Made by a program: the position numbers and the translations under genes
Notes under the pieces: model-generated
Seen by the model: only the letters and a program-made list of their open reading frames with translations
Database searches by the model: none
Told to the model about the DNA's origin: nothing
Assembly (NCBI GenBank): GCA_033557465.1
Contig: CM066032.1
Location: 53,976,955 to 54,040,954 of the forward strand
DNA length: 64,000 bases
From: Ichthyophis bannanicus
Lineage: Eukaryota; Chordata; Amphibia; Gymnophiona; Ichthyophiidae
Direction: 5' to 3'
Shown here: piece after piece, positions 11,369-22,744 of the stretch
Position numbering within the stretch: position 1 is the stretch's first letter
Layout: each line of letters begins with the position of its first letter

Positions 11369-13020
11369 CATAGAAACATAGAAACATAGAAATATGACGA
11401 CAGAAAAAGACCACATGGCCTATCTAGTCTGTCCTTCCATAACAACTACAACAGTCCCCTTTTTACCTTTAGAGATCCTCTGTGTTTGTCCCATGCTTTT
11501 TTGAATTCAGTTACTGTCCTCATCTCTACCACCTCCACTGGGAGACTATTCCATGGATCCACTACTCTTTCCGTAAAGAAATATTTCCGCATATCACTCC
11601 TGAATCTATCTCCCTTCACCCTCATCCCATGTCCCCTCGTAGCAGAACTTGCTTTCAATTGAAAGAGGCTCTCTCCCTGAACATTTATGCCACGGAGGTA
11701 TTTAAACATCTCAATCATATCACCTCTATCCCGCCTTTCCTCTAAGGTGTACATATTAAGATCCTTCAGTCTGTCCTCATATGCTTTATAATGAAGACCA
11801 CTAATCATTTTAGTAGCCACTCTCTGCACCGACTCCATCCTGTTCACATCCTTTTGAAGGTGCGGTCTCCAGACTTGCAAACTATACTCCAAATGAGGTC
11901 GCACCAAAGACTTATACAGAGGCATTATCACCTCCTTTTTTTCTGCTAGCCATTCCTCTCCGTATTTATTTATTTATTTTATTTATTTATTTAACAGTAT
12001 TTCTAAACCGCCTTATCTTAATAATCAAGGTGGTATCACAGCAAGCAATCAGGTAAAGTGTGTGTGTTGTACATGCAGTGAGGATAAAACTTAGTTGTGT
12101 GAGGGATGTGTTGGGTGCTTGATTTGTTTGAGCTATATACAGGGTGGGCTATTTACAGTGGTGCTAGAATCATATTTTATATATATTCAGTTGTTTGGGA
12201 GGATTGGAGTGCTGTCCTTCTAGCTTTTGCCGTCGCCTTTTCTACCTGTTTAGCTACTTTAAGATCATCAGACACAACCACGCCTAGGTCCCGCTCTTCT
12301 TTAGTCGACAAAAGTACTTCACCCCCTATACTTTATTGCTCCCTTGGATTGCTGCGGCACAAATGCATGACCTTACATTTTTTAACATTAAATCCCAGCT
12401 GCCAAATTCTAAACTTAGCTAGATCCCTCCTCATGTTATCTACCCCTTCCTGGGTGTCTACTCTATTGCAGATTTTGGTATCATCCGCAAAGAGGCAAAC
12501 CTTACCTGAAAGCCCTTCCGCTATATCACTAACAAAGATGTTAAAAAGAATCAGACCAAGGACAGATCCCTGGGGCACACCACTGATAACATCCTTCTCC
12601 TCAGAGTGAGCTCCATATACTTGTACTCTTTGTCGCCTCCCACCCAACCAATTTCTAACCCAAGCAGTAACTTTAGGGTCCATCCCTAGGGTACTCAGTT
12701 TGTTTATAAGTCGCCTGTGAGGAACAGTGTCAAAGGCTTTACTGAAATCCAAATACACCACATCTAGGACTCTCCCTCGGTCCAACTCTCTGGTCACCCA
12801 GTCAAAGAAATCAATCAGATTTGTCTGACAAGACCTGCCTCTGGTGAATCCATGCTGCCTCGGATCCTGTAATCCGCTGGACTCCAGAAACCTCACTATT
12901 TTCTCTTTCAGCAGCGTTTCCAATAATTTACTCACCACCGAAGCTAAACTAACCGGCCTGTAGTTTTCAACCACATCCTTACTTCCGCTTTTCTGTATTT
13001 GCCCCCACCAATTCCATCGG
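11369..13020 (-). mobile_element. CR1 LINE fragment with an L2 3' end inserted
   Basis: The tail at 11369-11398 consists of GAAACATA octamers, the hallmark of CR1 3' ends. 11446-11931 encodes the C-terminal domain (VRPHLEYSLQVWRPHLQKDV, MRKYFFTERVVDPWNSLP). 12333-13037 encodes RT ([36 protein letters not shown] with FADD). The two halves are separated by 11950-12210, a short L2-type 3' end. The 5' boundary is near 13005-13025, where a different CR1 copy begins. Confidence 0.85.
11950..12210 (-). mobile_element. 5'-truncated L2-like LINE 3' end
   Basis: This segment begins (plus sense) with ATTTATTTATTT repeats, followed by a sequence containing AAACCGCCTTATCTTAATAA. It parallels the 3' end of the L2 element at 13323 (ATTT tail, then ATATACCGCATCTTCC). 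It interrupts CR1 sequence that resumes at about 12215. An exact target duplication was not resolved. Confidence 0.6.
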
Positions 13021-13315
13021 GAGGGCATTGCAAACATCCACCACCCTTTCAGTGAAAAAGTATTTCCTGACGTTGCCTTTCAGTATACCCCCTTGCAGCT
13101 TCATGTTATGCCCTCTAGTTTTACAGCTTCCCCGTATTTGGAAGAGGTTTGTTTGTTCATTAATAATGTTTAAGTATTTAAAGGTCTATATCATATCTCC
13201 CTTCTCCCTCCTCTCCTCCAGAGTGTCATATTTAGGTCTTCAAGCCTCTTCTCATATGTCTTCTGACACAGGCTCCAAATCATTTTGGTCGCCTTCCTCT
13301 GAACCATTTTCAGTC

Positions 13316-13322
13316 TTTTTAT
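13316..13322. repeat. Target-site duplication of the L2 element (left copy)
   Basis: TTTTTAT occurs here and again at 16871-16877, exactly flanking the L2 LINE. Removing the L2 and one copy leaves uninterrupted CR1 sequence. Confidence 0.85.
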
Positions 13323-16300
13323 TTATTTATTTATTTAACAATCATTTATATACCGCATCTTCCAAAGATCAGGTGCGGTTCACAATAAACAACAATTAAC
13401 AAATCAAAGTTTGTTTTACATATAACATCATATAACCAAAAACAATAAAGTAGATAAACAACGTTAGGGTTGAACAGCACGGAACAGTGCAAACTATATA
13501 CAGTATTTACAGATACATATTATGTAGGGCTTTAGCATTGAGCAAGTACAGTTTCGGCTATAAGATTGTATGTTTAGGTCATTGGGATATTAGACAAAAC
13601 TGGTTAGCCTTTATCTAAATCTATTGAGGGATGATTTGTGTTGTTGTAATGCTTAGTAAATAGGTTTTCAATTTTTTGCGGAATTCAATGATCTCGGGTA
13701 ACATTCTTAGATCATCTGGGAGAGAATTCCAGATTGTTGGGGCTGCATGTGGAAAAGCTGTGTTTGTGATTTTATTTGCTTTTATGAAGTCTTTGGGAGT
13801 TTTTAGTTTATTTACTTGTGCTTTTCTTTGAGTAGTTTTTGGATGCTCTTTACTGATTAAGTTACTTAGGGTGACAGGGGCCATATCATTTAGAGTTTTG
13901 AAAGTGGTTGTTAATGTTTTGTATACTATCCTACTTTGAATTGGGAGCCAGTGAAGGGATTCCAGTATTGGTGTTATATGTTGATGTGAGTGTACTTTTG
14001 TTATTACTCGAGCTGCTGCATTCTGTGCTATTTGAATTCTTTTAATGTTTTGTTTTGTTGTACCTAATAAAATTAGATTAGAGAAATCAAAGTGGGGGGT
14101 TATAGTGGCCTGAATTATGCTGATAAAATCTTGTATGTATACAAGGGGTCTTAGTTGTTTAAGGATTTTAAGTTTGAAGTAGATTTTCTTTGTGATATTT
14201 CTAATATGGGTATCCAAAGTAAGATGTTTATCTAGAATAACTCCTAGATATCTTACTTCGTTTTTTATTTTAATTTCTTGGTTTTGAAGCGTTATGTGTG
14301 TTGGGGGAGTATAGGATTGATTTTTAGTAACAATTAGCACTTCAGTTTTAGAGTGGTTTATTTGGAGATTGTTGGCATTTAGCCAGGATGTGGCTTCATT
14401 GAAGCAATCTGATAGGAGTTGTAACGGTAAATTGGGGATTGTGAATGGAATGTACATCATAATATCATCTGCATATAGATGATAGAGTACGCCATATTTT
14501 TTAAAGATATTGCAAACTGGTTTTATGTATATGTTAAATAGGAGTGCTGATAGCGCTGATCCTTGTGGTAATCCTGTTTCTAGTTTCTATGAATCAGAAG
14601 TTTGATTGTCTATTCTTACATTTTGGGTTCTATTGTTTAGATAGGAAGAGAACCATTTATGAACTGTGGCATTTATACCTATTTGTGTCAGGTTGTTAAG
14701 CATTATGGTATGGTGAACGCTATCAAAAGCAGCTGAAATATCGATGAATAAGAGGATGAATGCTTGTTTGTGATTGTCAATTCCTCTTAAAAGAGCATCC
14801 GTTAAGACTGTGAGAAGTGTTTCCACTCCGTGTTTGGGACGAAACCCATATTGCTGTTCGTCAAGAGGGTAGGATGAATCTAGATACTCCTGTGTCTGTA
14901 TTTGTACTGTTTTTTCTATTATTTTTGCTAAGAATGGTATACTTGAGATGGGTCTATATGATTTAGGTGAAGTTTTATCAAGTGTGCCATTCTTAAGAAT
15001 TGGTCTGATTTGTACGTGCTTAAGTGTGGGTGGGAGGTAACCTTGGAGTAGTGAGAGATTGACAATGGGGAGTAAGAATGAGATGAGGGTTGGAAGTGTG
15101 TTTTTTATCCAGGTTACTGGGCAAGGATCAAGGTAAGAGGTAGTGGTGTTAAGGTTGAGTATGGTATTTTTTAATGATGCTTTGTCTATAGGGTGAAATT
15201 CTGACCATTCGTCTAGCAGGTGAAGGGGTTTGTGGATGGGGTCTGGGGTCCTAAATGTTAATTTTGTTTTGTTTTGGTGATAGTTAGCTAAAGTTTGTGC
15301 TGATATGTCCATAATTTCCTTGCTGGAAGTTTGCGAGTTGTTAGTTAGGTTGCTAACAATTGAGAATAGTTCTCGTGGCCTATTATATGAGTTTGCTAGT
15401 TTTGTTGCATAGTAGTTTTTCTTTGTGCTGTCTAGGGTTTCCCTGTATATTGTGAGGTGGTTATAGTATAATTCTTTGTGGATGGTGGATTTAGTTTTCC
15501 GCCATTTAAGCTCGAGTTTTCTTAGTTCTCTTTTCAATTGTTTTAAAGTACTAGTGAACCATGGGGTACCGTTAGTTTTAGAGTAGGTTGGCTTTATATT
15601 ATTATGGTTAATTTTGGCTGCTTTATTAATGGTAGCATGCCAGTTTTTGACTGCTTCGTCCAAGTCTGTTGGGGATGAAGAAAGGTGAGGGATTGTAGAG
15701 TCTAGAAATTCGGTTTCGTTGAATTTCTTGAATTTTATAGTTTGGCCACTTCTTGTGTGTTTTATGTCGCAGTTGGAATAGTAAGTGAGATTCATTTTAA
15801 TTAAATGGTGATCAGACCAGGGTATTTCAGTGCATTCTAAGGAGTCTGGGTTGAAAAGCTTGAATAGATTGTGAGGTAGGAGGACAAGGTCAAGTATGCC
15901 ACCTTTGATATGGGTTGGTATATTTATGATTTGATGGAAGTTTAAGTCAGATATAGTTTCCAGAAAAAGGTTGGATTCAGTAATTGGGAGTGAGGGAAGG
16001 TTGAAGTCTCCTAAGATTAGGGGGTTTTGTTCAGTTGAAGAATTAAGGAGTTCAATTAGAGAGTGTAGACTGTCTGCATTTTGGTTAGGAGGTCTATATA
16101 TTAAGCAGATTGTAAGCAGACCATTTTTTATTATGAGGGTGTCAATGTTATTGGATGTGTTAGATTGTATTTTCTTGGCTTTTAGGTTTATTTTTGTCAT
16201 TATCAGTACACCACCACCTTTTTTGTTGGATCTGTGTGTGTGGGTAATATCGTAGTTTGAATAGTCAAGTTGATTTAAGAGGACTGTATCAGTATCAGTG

Positions 16301-16870
16301 AGCCAGGTCTCAGTAATAGATAGAATATCTGGTTTTGAGTCAGATAACAAGTCATTGATTATTGGGAGTTTATTTTTCAATGACCGTGCGTTTATTAGGA
16401 TGCACGATAAAGAGGTTGTATAATGAGGGTGATTTAAGTTGAGTGTCTGTAGTGAGTTAGTCTGTTTTATTTGAATGAGTCTGTGAAAATTTATTTTTGG
16501 TTGGTTGTGAGGGTTATAGTGTCCAATATGGAGATTGTTTCGGTTGGATGTTTGTATTATAGGGATTGTCATGTAGTTTTTACTGTTGAGAGTTAGTGTT
16601 AGGTCAATTAGGATTGTTAGAAATATGCAGGTGTAAGATACTCGTAGTAACATGGTTTTTGTTTGTATCATTACAGTATATGTAAGGAGTATGGATAAAG
16701 TAAGTCTGGTAAGATAGAGTGGGGACTAAGATACAACAGTTTTGAACAATTTTCAGCTTAGGCAGGGTAAAGAGGAGAAGAATGTGCTATTGTAGGTTAT
16801 TTGAGGTGAGCTACTGGTAGTGTAGCTAAGCAGTTATATACCAAGGTGTGAAAATATGTGAGAAAAAATG
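13323..16870 (-). mobile_element. Full-length L2-clade LINE, one in-frame stop
   Basis: The element is 3.55 kb, delimited by TTTTTAT duplications. Its 3' end (left side) is an ATTT-rich tail followed by a CCGC-containing stem region. One long minus-strand frame runs from 16671 to 13621, interrupted only by a TAG codon at 14587-14589. About 200 bp of 5' leader (16672-16870) and 300 bp of 3' untranslated sequence complete it. It is the least damaged LINE in the window. Confidence 0.9.
13621..16671 (-). pseudogene. L2 LINE endonuclease/reverse transcriptase ORF
   Basis: The N-terminal part carries an APE-type endonuclease: ILINARSLKNKLPIIND, SITETWLTDTD, LILGDFNLPSLP and IPWSDHHLIKMN. RT follows: SPKSYRPISSIPFLAKIIEK, QYGFRPKHGVETLL, FIDISAAFDSVHH, GLPQGSALSALLFN and YADD near 14475. 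The C-terminal domain has LNANNLQINHSKTEVLIV and ITPILESLHWLPIQSRI, the L2-type ending. Frame is kept throughout: TAG at 14587-14589, between the first catalytic Asp motif and GLPQGS, is the only disruption I see in about 1,016 codons. The product would nick chromosomal DNA and reverse-transcribe its own RNA. Confidence 0.88.
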
Positions 16871-17999
16871 TTTTTATATCCTTTGCGAGATATGGTCTCC
16901 AAAACTGAACACAATATTCGAAGTGAGGCCTCACCAGCGACTTGTACAGTGGCATTAGTACGTCTTCCTTTCTGCTGGTAATTCCTCTCTGTTTGCAACC
17001 CAGTATCCTTCTGACTTTTGCCACCTCCTTGTCACACTGTTTGGCCATCTTGAGATCTTCTGAAACAATCACTCTGAGGTCCTTCTCCTGGTCCATGCAC
17101 ACCAACCTCTTGCCCCCTATCGCATACAATTCGCTTGGGTTTCTGCTTCCCAAGTGCATGACACTGCACTTCTTTACATTAAATCTTAACTGCCAAATAT
17201 TAGACCATTCTTCCAGCTTTTGTAGATCTTTCCTCATGTTATCCACTCCCTCTGGGGAATCCACTCTGCCACAAATTTTCGTGTCATCTGCAAAAAGACA
17301 GACTTTTCCATTGAGTCCTTCAGCAATATCACTCACAAATACACTGAACAGTACCGGTTCTAGGACCAAACCCTGAGGCACACCTTCCTTTCATCTGAGT
17401 GAGTTCTGTTTACCATCACCTTCTGTCGTCAGTCAACCAGTTTCTGATCCAGTCCACCAATTTGGGACCCATCTCCAAGCCCTTCAGCTTATTGATAAGC
17501 CTCCTATGAGGAACAGTATCAAAGGCTTTGCTGAAATCTAGGTAGATCGCATCCATCGCATTCTCTGATCACCCAGTTAAAGAACTCAATCAGATTTGTT
17601 TGGCAAGATCGTCCTTTGGTAAAACCATGTTGCCTCGGATCATGCAACCTGTTAGTTATGAGAAAGTCCAATATTCGCTCTTTCAGGAGCACCTCCATTA
17701 CTTTTCTCCCCATCGAGGTAAGGCTTACTGGCCAGTAGTTTGTCACTTCTTCCCTATCACCACTTTTGTAAAGAGGTACCTCATCAGCCCTTCTCCAGTC
17801 CTGTGGAACTTCTCCTGTCTCCAAGGATTTATTAAAAACATCCTTTAACAGTGCTGCAAGAACCTCTCAGAGCTCTTTCAGTATCCAGGGATGTATGCCA
17901 TCCAGTCCCATGGCCTTGTCCACTTTCAATTTTGCAAGCTGTTCTAACACATCATCTTCCGTAAATGGTGTGGTATCTACTCCATTCCCATTTGTATAC
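16797..17999 (-). pseudogene. CR1 reverse transcriptase segment of the old CR1
   Basis: Minus frames 16797-17381 and 17519-17824 encode CR1 RT pieces: YWPVSLTSMGRKVMEVLLKE, HGFTKGRSCQTNLIEFFNWV, VCLFADDTKICGR and MPLYKSLVRPHFEYCVQFWR. A frameshift lies near 17385-17520. At the left, the terminal codons of the 16797 frame are L2 leader, because CR1 sequence is cut at 16871. Confidence 0.85.
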
Positions 18000-18173
18000 T
18001 TAGAACATAAGAACATAAGATATGCCATACTGGGTTAGACCAAGGTTCATCAAGCCCAGTATCCTGTTCCCAACAGTGGCCAATCTAGGTCATACATACC
18101 TAGCAGTTTCCCCAAAAGACACAGGTTCCACAATGCTTGTACTGGGTCAAGCATTGATATCCTGGGTCCCTTC

Positions 18174-19291
18174 TTAATAATGGTTTATGGACCTTTCCTC
18201 CAGGAACTTGTCCAAACCTTTTTTAAACCCAGCTACACTAACAGCCTTTACTACATCCTCCGGTAACAAATTCCAGAGTTTGATTACACGTTGAGTGAAG
18301 AAATATTTTCTTTTATTAGTTTTAAATAGTTTACCCTGTAGCTTCATTGCATGTCCCCTAGTCTTTCTATATTCTGATAAGGTAAACAATCGATCTACGT
18401 TTACCCGTTCCACTCCATTCATTAATTTATAGACTTCTATCATATCTCCCCTCAGCCGTCTCTTTTCCAGGTTAAAGAGCCCTAACCTTTTTAGCCTTTC
18501 TTCAGAGGAGTATCCTTCCATCCCCTTTACCATTTTGGTGGCTCTTCTCTGAACCTTTTCTAATAACGCTTTATCCTTTTTAAGATATGGCGACCAGAAT
18601 TGCACACAATATTCAAGGTGCGGTCTCACCATGGAACGATATAGAGGCATTATAATATCTTTTGTTTTATTTTCCATTCCTTTCCTTATGATACCTAGCA
18701 TTCTATTTGCTCTCTTGGCTGCCGCTGCACACTGGGACAAGGGTTTTAACATGCTATCCACAATGACTCCTAAATCTTTTTCCTGGGTGGTGGTTCCTAA
18801 TGTAGAACTTTGCATTGTGTAACCATAGTTTGGGTTGTTCTTCCCTAGGTGCATAACTTTGCACTTGTCCACATTAAATTTCATCTGCCATTTTGATGCC
18901 CAGTCTTCCAATTTATCAAGATCCTCTTGCAATTTTCCACAATCCTCTTGGGTTTTAACAACTTTAAATAGTTTTCTGTCATCTGCAAATTTGATAACCT
19001 CACTCGTTATTCCACTTTCCAGGTCATTTATGAATATGTCAAAAAGCAGCGGACCCAGCACAGATCCCTGGGGTACACCACTATTCACTTTTCTCCATTG
19101 GGAAAATTGGCCACTTAGCCCTACCCTCTGCTTTCTATCTTTTAACCAGTTCTTGATCCACAGTAGTACACTGCCTCCTATCCCATGACTCTTTAGTTTT
19201 GCCAAAAGTCTCTGATGAGGGACCTTGTCAAAGGCTTTCTGAAAGTCCAGATACACTATATCAACCGACTCACCTTTGTCCACCTGTATAT
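18174..19291 (-). pseudogene. CR1 ORF2, reverse transcriptase C-terminal half
   Basis: This open stretch encodes [20 protein letters not shown] (catalytic Asp), [29 protein letters not shown] (FADD), [13 protein letters not shown] and the C-terminal domain to the natural stop at 18174 ([39 protein letters not shown]). It is uninterrupted and is the second half of the frame that starts at 32354. The Met near 19304 that appears to start it lies in LTR sequence and is an artefact. Confidence 0.88.
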
Positions 19292-19438
19292 TGTCATGGG
19301 GCAAGGCAAATAAGAACAGAAGAAATGCAGGAAAATGCTCGGGGTAGTTTTAAAAGGCACACTGAAAAGCACATGGCTAGTGGTTGCCATGAGCAACGAA
19401 TGAAAACACAAGCTCAGGCTGCAGGAAAACACCTAGAG

Positions 19439-19442
19439 AAAG
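19439..19442. repeat. Target-site duplication of ERV1 (AAAG, left copy)
   Basis: AAAG directly precedes the 5' LTR here and directly follows the 3' LTR at 29405-29408. A 4-bp duplication is what gammaretroviral integrases make. Confidence 0.85.
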
Positions 19443-20036
19443 TGTGGCAGGTGTAGGCCTGTGATCCACAGTGTCTGACATAAGCAAGCCTAACTAGCTT
19501 GACCTGTAAATGAAGCTTGTGAAGAGGCCCATAGGAATTGCACATCCCCCAATATGCTGCTATAGAACTAAGAACTCAGTAAAAGTATTGAATTAGCTTA
19601 GACAAGCAGAACAGATGGAAAAATACAGAAATTCATGTTTAAAACTGCTGACAGAGAAGTTCTAGAGCCCTGCTTCCCTGCACGTAGCAACTAGCCCAAT
19701 AGCCTTGAAAGAAGGAAAGTAACAAGTTGGTGAACTGGCCATTGTAATTGGGACTAGAAGGGGGGTAAGCAGGTGCTGAGCCCACTGAAAGAATATAATT
19801 GGATAATCATATCAGTACCGGGACCAATAGAAGAGGTACGGGAGGTTACCGGGACCAATGAAATGTTTTTCTATACCTAGAATGAAGCTAAAGTCTATAA
19901 AAGTTGTTGTATTGCCAGAGAACTTTGCTCAGCCATTTTGAATTTGATTCTGCTTGAGACTTGTGCACAAATAAATGATTTGGACCTTCTGAACAGACTC
20001 CTGGTATCATTGGTCTGTCTGCGCTCTGCTGCTACA
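19443..20036 (+). repeat. ERV1 5' LTR
   Basis: 594 bp from TGTGGCAGG to GCTGCTACA. TATAAAA at 19896-19902 is the likely promoter and AATAAA at 19970-19975 the polyadenylation signal, placing U3/R/U5 boundaries around 19925 and 19995. I found no difference from the 3' LTR at 28811-29404 when reading them side by side. Confidence 0.95.
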
Positions 20037-20042
20037 TATTCT

Positions 20043-20060
20043 TGGTGCGTTGGCCGGGAA
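20043..20060 (+). other. ERV1 primer binding site, tRNA-Gly type
   Basis: TGGTGCGTTGGCCGGGAA lies six bases after the LTR. It differs at one base from the complement of the 3' end of vertebrate tRNA-Gly(GCC). ERV2 has the exact complement and ERV3 has another one-base variant. Confidence 0.85.
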
Positions 20061-20771
20061 GTTGTGGAATCAGAGTGTATATAGGGCAATATACCACGAC
20101 ATTCCGCCTCTATAGGCTTGGTCCTGCCGGGATCGCGCCCTTCCGACGGGGGCTGCTTCCTGGCGCCGCCGGTCCATTGCATCGGAGAAAGTTGGTCAGA
20201 CCTCGGCGGGTGCCGGGCCCGGCTGGAGCCAACGCCTCGAACCCGAGTGAGGGGAGTCCGAGGTCCAACTCATGCGCCTGCTTGGGAAGTTTGAGGACCG
20301 GATCCGGTGAGTATAGTTTTGATTTGCTGTCTAGACAGATAAGAAAGAGCAGTGCTGCCATTTGAACTTGGATTTTGGAAATTGGTAAGAGAGCTTGATC
20401 ACCTCTCAAAGACGGACCGAGTACCCCCGCATGAGTATTCGCAGGGCGAAACTCCCGTCTTCTTGTATTTTGGTAATTGAACAAGACTAGTCAGAATAGA
20501 TAGAAACAAATGCATTCTGGGATACGTTGCTAGCATGATTGTATGAATGAAGTGTGTATGAGAGGTCTGGCAGCACGGACCAAGCGAAAGCGGACCCCTG
20601 AGTAGCGCATTTCCTGACCGGGCGACCGCGTTCAGGTCACAAAAAGGGGGAAGCGATTGTCGTCTTGTCTTGTTATTTGTTTCCCTTATACGTTTCTAGG
20701 GCCATGAGGACCCCTTACCCACGGTCCGCCCTCCTTTTCCCTTCTGTCTGTTGTTGCGCGCACACATCGAA
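20061..20771 (+). other. ERV1 leader with splice donor
   Basis: About 700 bp of untranslated leader. CCG|GTGAGTA with the junction after 20306 is a strong splice donor, present at the same place in ERV2 (55617, minus) and ERV3 (58071), so it probably makes the env mRNA. The stretch around 20580-20620 (GACCAAGCGAAAGCGGACCC) is also shared with ERV2 and may belong to the packaging region. Confidence 0.7.
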
Positions 20772-22703
20772 ATGGGAGGGGCAGGGTCTACTAGGAACAC
20801 TCCATTAGAATGTATGATCGCACATTTTAAAGAGGGATATTCCGGAGATTATGGTATTAAAATGACTGCAGCCCGTTTACAGATTTTGTGTACTAAGGAG
20901 TGGCCCGATCTAGACCCTACCTGGCCCCGAGAGGGAACCTTAAATGTAGGAATTATTCAGTTAGTGCATCATAAAGTGCGGATAGCGCACCCCGATCAGT
21001 ACCCCTATATAGATTCTTGGTTAAGTATTTGTGAAGATCCGCCCCCTTGGGCGCAGCGCTGCTATGAAGAACAGTGCAGAATAATGTTAGCGAAAACAGA
21101 TCATAGTCAGAAAACAGGAAATAAACAGCCTAGTAAGAAAGGGAAAGATGAGAAGCCCAGAAAGAAACCCATCCTGGTCGATCCTGATTCCCCAGAAGTA
21201 ATTCCCCGACAGCCTAGAACCCCGGGCCCAGTAAGAGTAGCCCGGCGTCCTGACCCAGAGCCCCGGAGACAGCGGGTGCGGGACCCAACCCCTGAGCCAC
21301 TTCCCGAAGAGCAGGAAGATGAGCTCCCTTTAGTTGAAGAAGATGATTCTACTGAGACAGAGACAGAGAAAGGCGAGTCAGATTCAGAAACAGAAAAGGA
21401 AGAAACTGAGAATTCCCCGAGTGAGACTGACAGTGTAGAAGCGACCGCCAGTGTTAGCCTGCCAGTAAAAAGTAAATCCAAGACAAAGCATATAGAAAAG
21501 AAAGTAATCCTTGATAAGCCTGTAGAAAATAAGAAAAAGAGCCCTGATAGGAGAAGTACGAAAATATTGCTTAGGTCCCAAAAGACCTCTACTGCTAAAA
21601 TGATGCCTTTACGGCAAGTCCCGGGACTGCCTGTAAGAAATGATGATAATGAGGTGGTAGCGGGACCCCCAAGCTATGTGTATGTCCCTTTCTCTACAAC
21701 TGATTTGTTAAATTGGAGGACGCATTATGCCTCCTATACCAATAAACCCCAAGAGCTTACAGAATTAGTGAATACTATTATGGAAACCCACCAACCCACA
21801 TGGGCAGATTGCCGTCAGCTCCTGTCCACCTTATTTACTACGGAGGAGCGGACACGAATTAGAAAAGCAGCTATAGATTGGCTGGCAGATAACCCTGTAG
21901 CTCCCGAACGAGGAGAAGAAAGAATAGACCATCGGGAAGCGGCCCAGAGGCAATTCCCGAATGAAGACCCCCGATGGGATCCGAATACTGAAAGAGGATC
22001 CAGAGCCCTAGCCCATTTTCGCCAAGGCTTGTTACAAGGCCTGAAAAGGGGGGGCCAGAAAGCTATGAACCTTTCCAAAGTTACAGAAATTAACCAAGGC
22101 ATAGATGAGAGTCCAGCAGTGTTTTATGAAAGGTTAACTGAAGCATACAGAATGTATACTCCCTATGATCCCGATGCACCAGGAAGTTTATGCATGGTGA
22201 ATTCTGCTTTTGTAAATCAGTCTCAACCAGACATTAGAAGTAAATTACAGAAATTAGAGGGGTTTGCGGGCATGAATGCAACACAGTTATTGGAAGTCGC
22301 TCATAAAGTATATGTGAATCGTGATAATGAAAGACAGAAAGAATGTGATCGAAAGATGAAGAAGAAAGCTGATTTTCTGGCTGCGGCCATAGTTGAACAG
22401 AAAAGGGGAGGTGTCCCTAGTCAAAGGAGCAGAGGAAGGGGGCGGGGCCGAGGTGGAAGCCGGCCCCAGCAGCTAGGTGTAAACCAATGCGCCTATTGCA
22501 GAGAAGAAGGACATTGGAGAGATGCATGCCCGCAACTCGAAGACGCCCACGAAGATGACGAAAACAATCATCAATGGAAAGGAGAAAAACGAGGCCGTCC
22601 CCGACATCGCGGAGGAGCCAATCGAGAGCAACATCAGCGTGAAAGAGGAGAAGCCGTGCAAGCATTGGCGGCAACAGCCTATGATGAAGATGACATGGAT
22701 TAG
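20772..22703 (+). CDS. gag: ERV1 Gag polyprotein, intact
   Basis: The frame is open from 20751. I prefer the Met at 20772 because it begins MGGAGST, a myristoylation-type start as in other gammaretroviral Gag proteins, which targets Gag to the plasma membrane. An acidic, Pro-rich middle region (about residues 130-270) follows the matrix. Capsid begins near residue 280 at PLRQVPGLPV, and the conserved assembly motif region includes ESPAVFYERLTEAYRMYTPY. A single CCHC zinc knuckle (CAYCREEGHWRDAC, about residue 573) in an Arg/Gly-rich nucleocapsid binds RNA. The frame ends at UAG 22701-22703, which is in frame with pol and probably read through at low frequency. No internal stop is present. Confidence 0.93.
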   Translation: MGGAGSTRNTPLECMIAHFKEGYSGDYGIKMTAARLQILCTKEWPDLDPTWPREGTLNVGIIQLVHHKVRIAHPDQYPYIDSWLSICEDPPPWAQRCYEEQCRIMLAKTDHSQKTGNKQPSKKGKDEKPRKKPILVDPDSPEVIPRQPRTPGPVRVARRPDPEPRRQRVRDPTPEPLPEEQEDELPLVEEDDSTETETEKGESDSETEKEETENSPSETDSVEATASVSLPVKSKSKTKHIEKKVILDKPVENKKKSPDRRSTKILLRSQKTSTAKMMPLRQVPGLPVRNDDNEVVAGPPSYVYVPFSTTDLLNWRTHYASYTNKPQELTELVNTIMETHQPTWADCRQLLSTLFTTEERTRIRKAAIDWLADNPVAPERGEERIDHREAAQRQFPNEDPRWDPNTERGSRALAHFRQGLLQGLKRGGQKAMNLSKVTEINQGIDESPAVFYERLTEAYRMYTPYDPDAPGSLCMVNSAFVNQSQPDIRSKLQKLEGFAGMNATQLLEVAHKVYVNRDNERQKECDRKMKKKADFLAAAIVEQKRGGVPSQRSRGRGRGRGGSRPQQLGVNQCAYCREEGHWRDACPQLEDAHEDDENNHQWKGEKRGRPRHRGGANREQHQRERGEAVQALAATAYDEDDMD

Positions 22704-22744
22704 GACAGACCGGGCTCCGAATTTGCTTTAGGTCTCCAGGAGCC
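22701..22744 (+). promoter_or_regulatory. Gag-pol stop-codon readthrough signal
   Basis: UAG (22701-22703) is followed by an 8-nt spacer (22704-22711) and then GGCTCC at 22713-22718, which can pair with GGAGCC at 22739-22744. Gag and pol share one frame across it. ERV2 and ERV3 keep the same UAG, spacer length and complementary hexamers. Gammaretroviruses are known to express pol by UAG readthrough driven by a pseudoknot 8 nt downstream; the same use here is inference. Confidence 0.82.

Noticed and set aside
19199..19456. 85-codon plus ORF spanning CR1, LTR-like element and ERV1 LTR
   Set aside because: It crosses two insertion junctions, so it cannot be an evolved gene.
20110..20484. 124-codon minus-strand frame over the ERV1 leader
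   Set aside because: It lies antisense to the leader, has no recognisable motif, and the sense strand has clear retroviral signals there.
21107..21481. Ser-rich 124-codon minus frame opposite ERV1 gag
   Set aside because: A shadow of the acidic, Glu/Asp/Ser-rich part of gag read in antisense.
22417..22674. Minus-strand ORFs opposite the zinc-knuckle region of ERV1 gag
   Set aside because: Antisense shadows with no conserved features.
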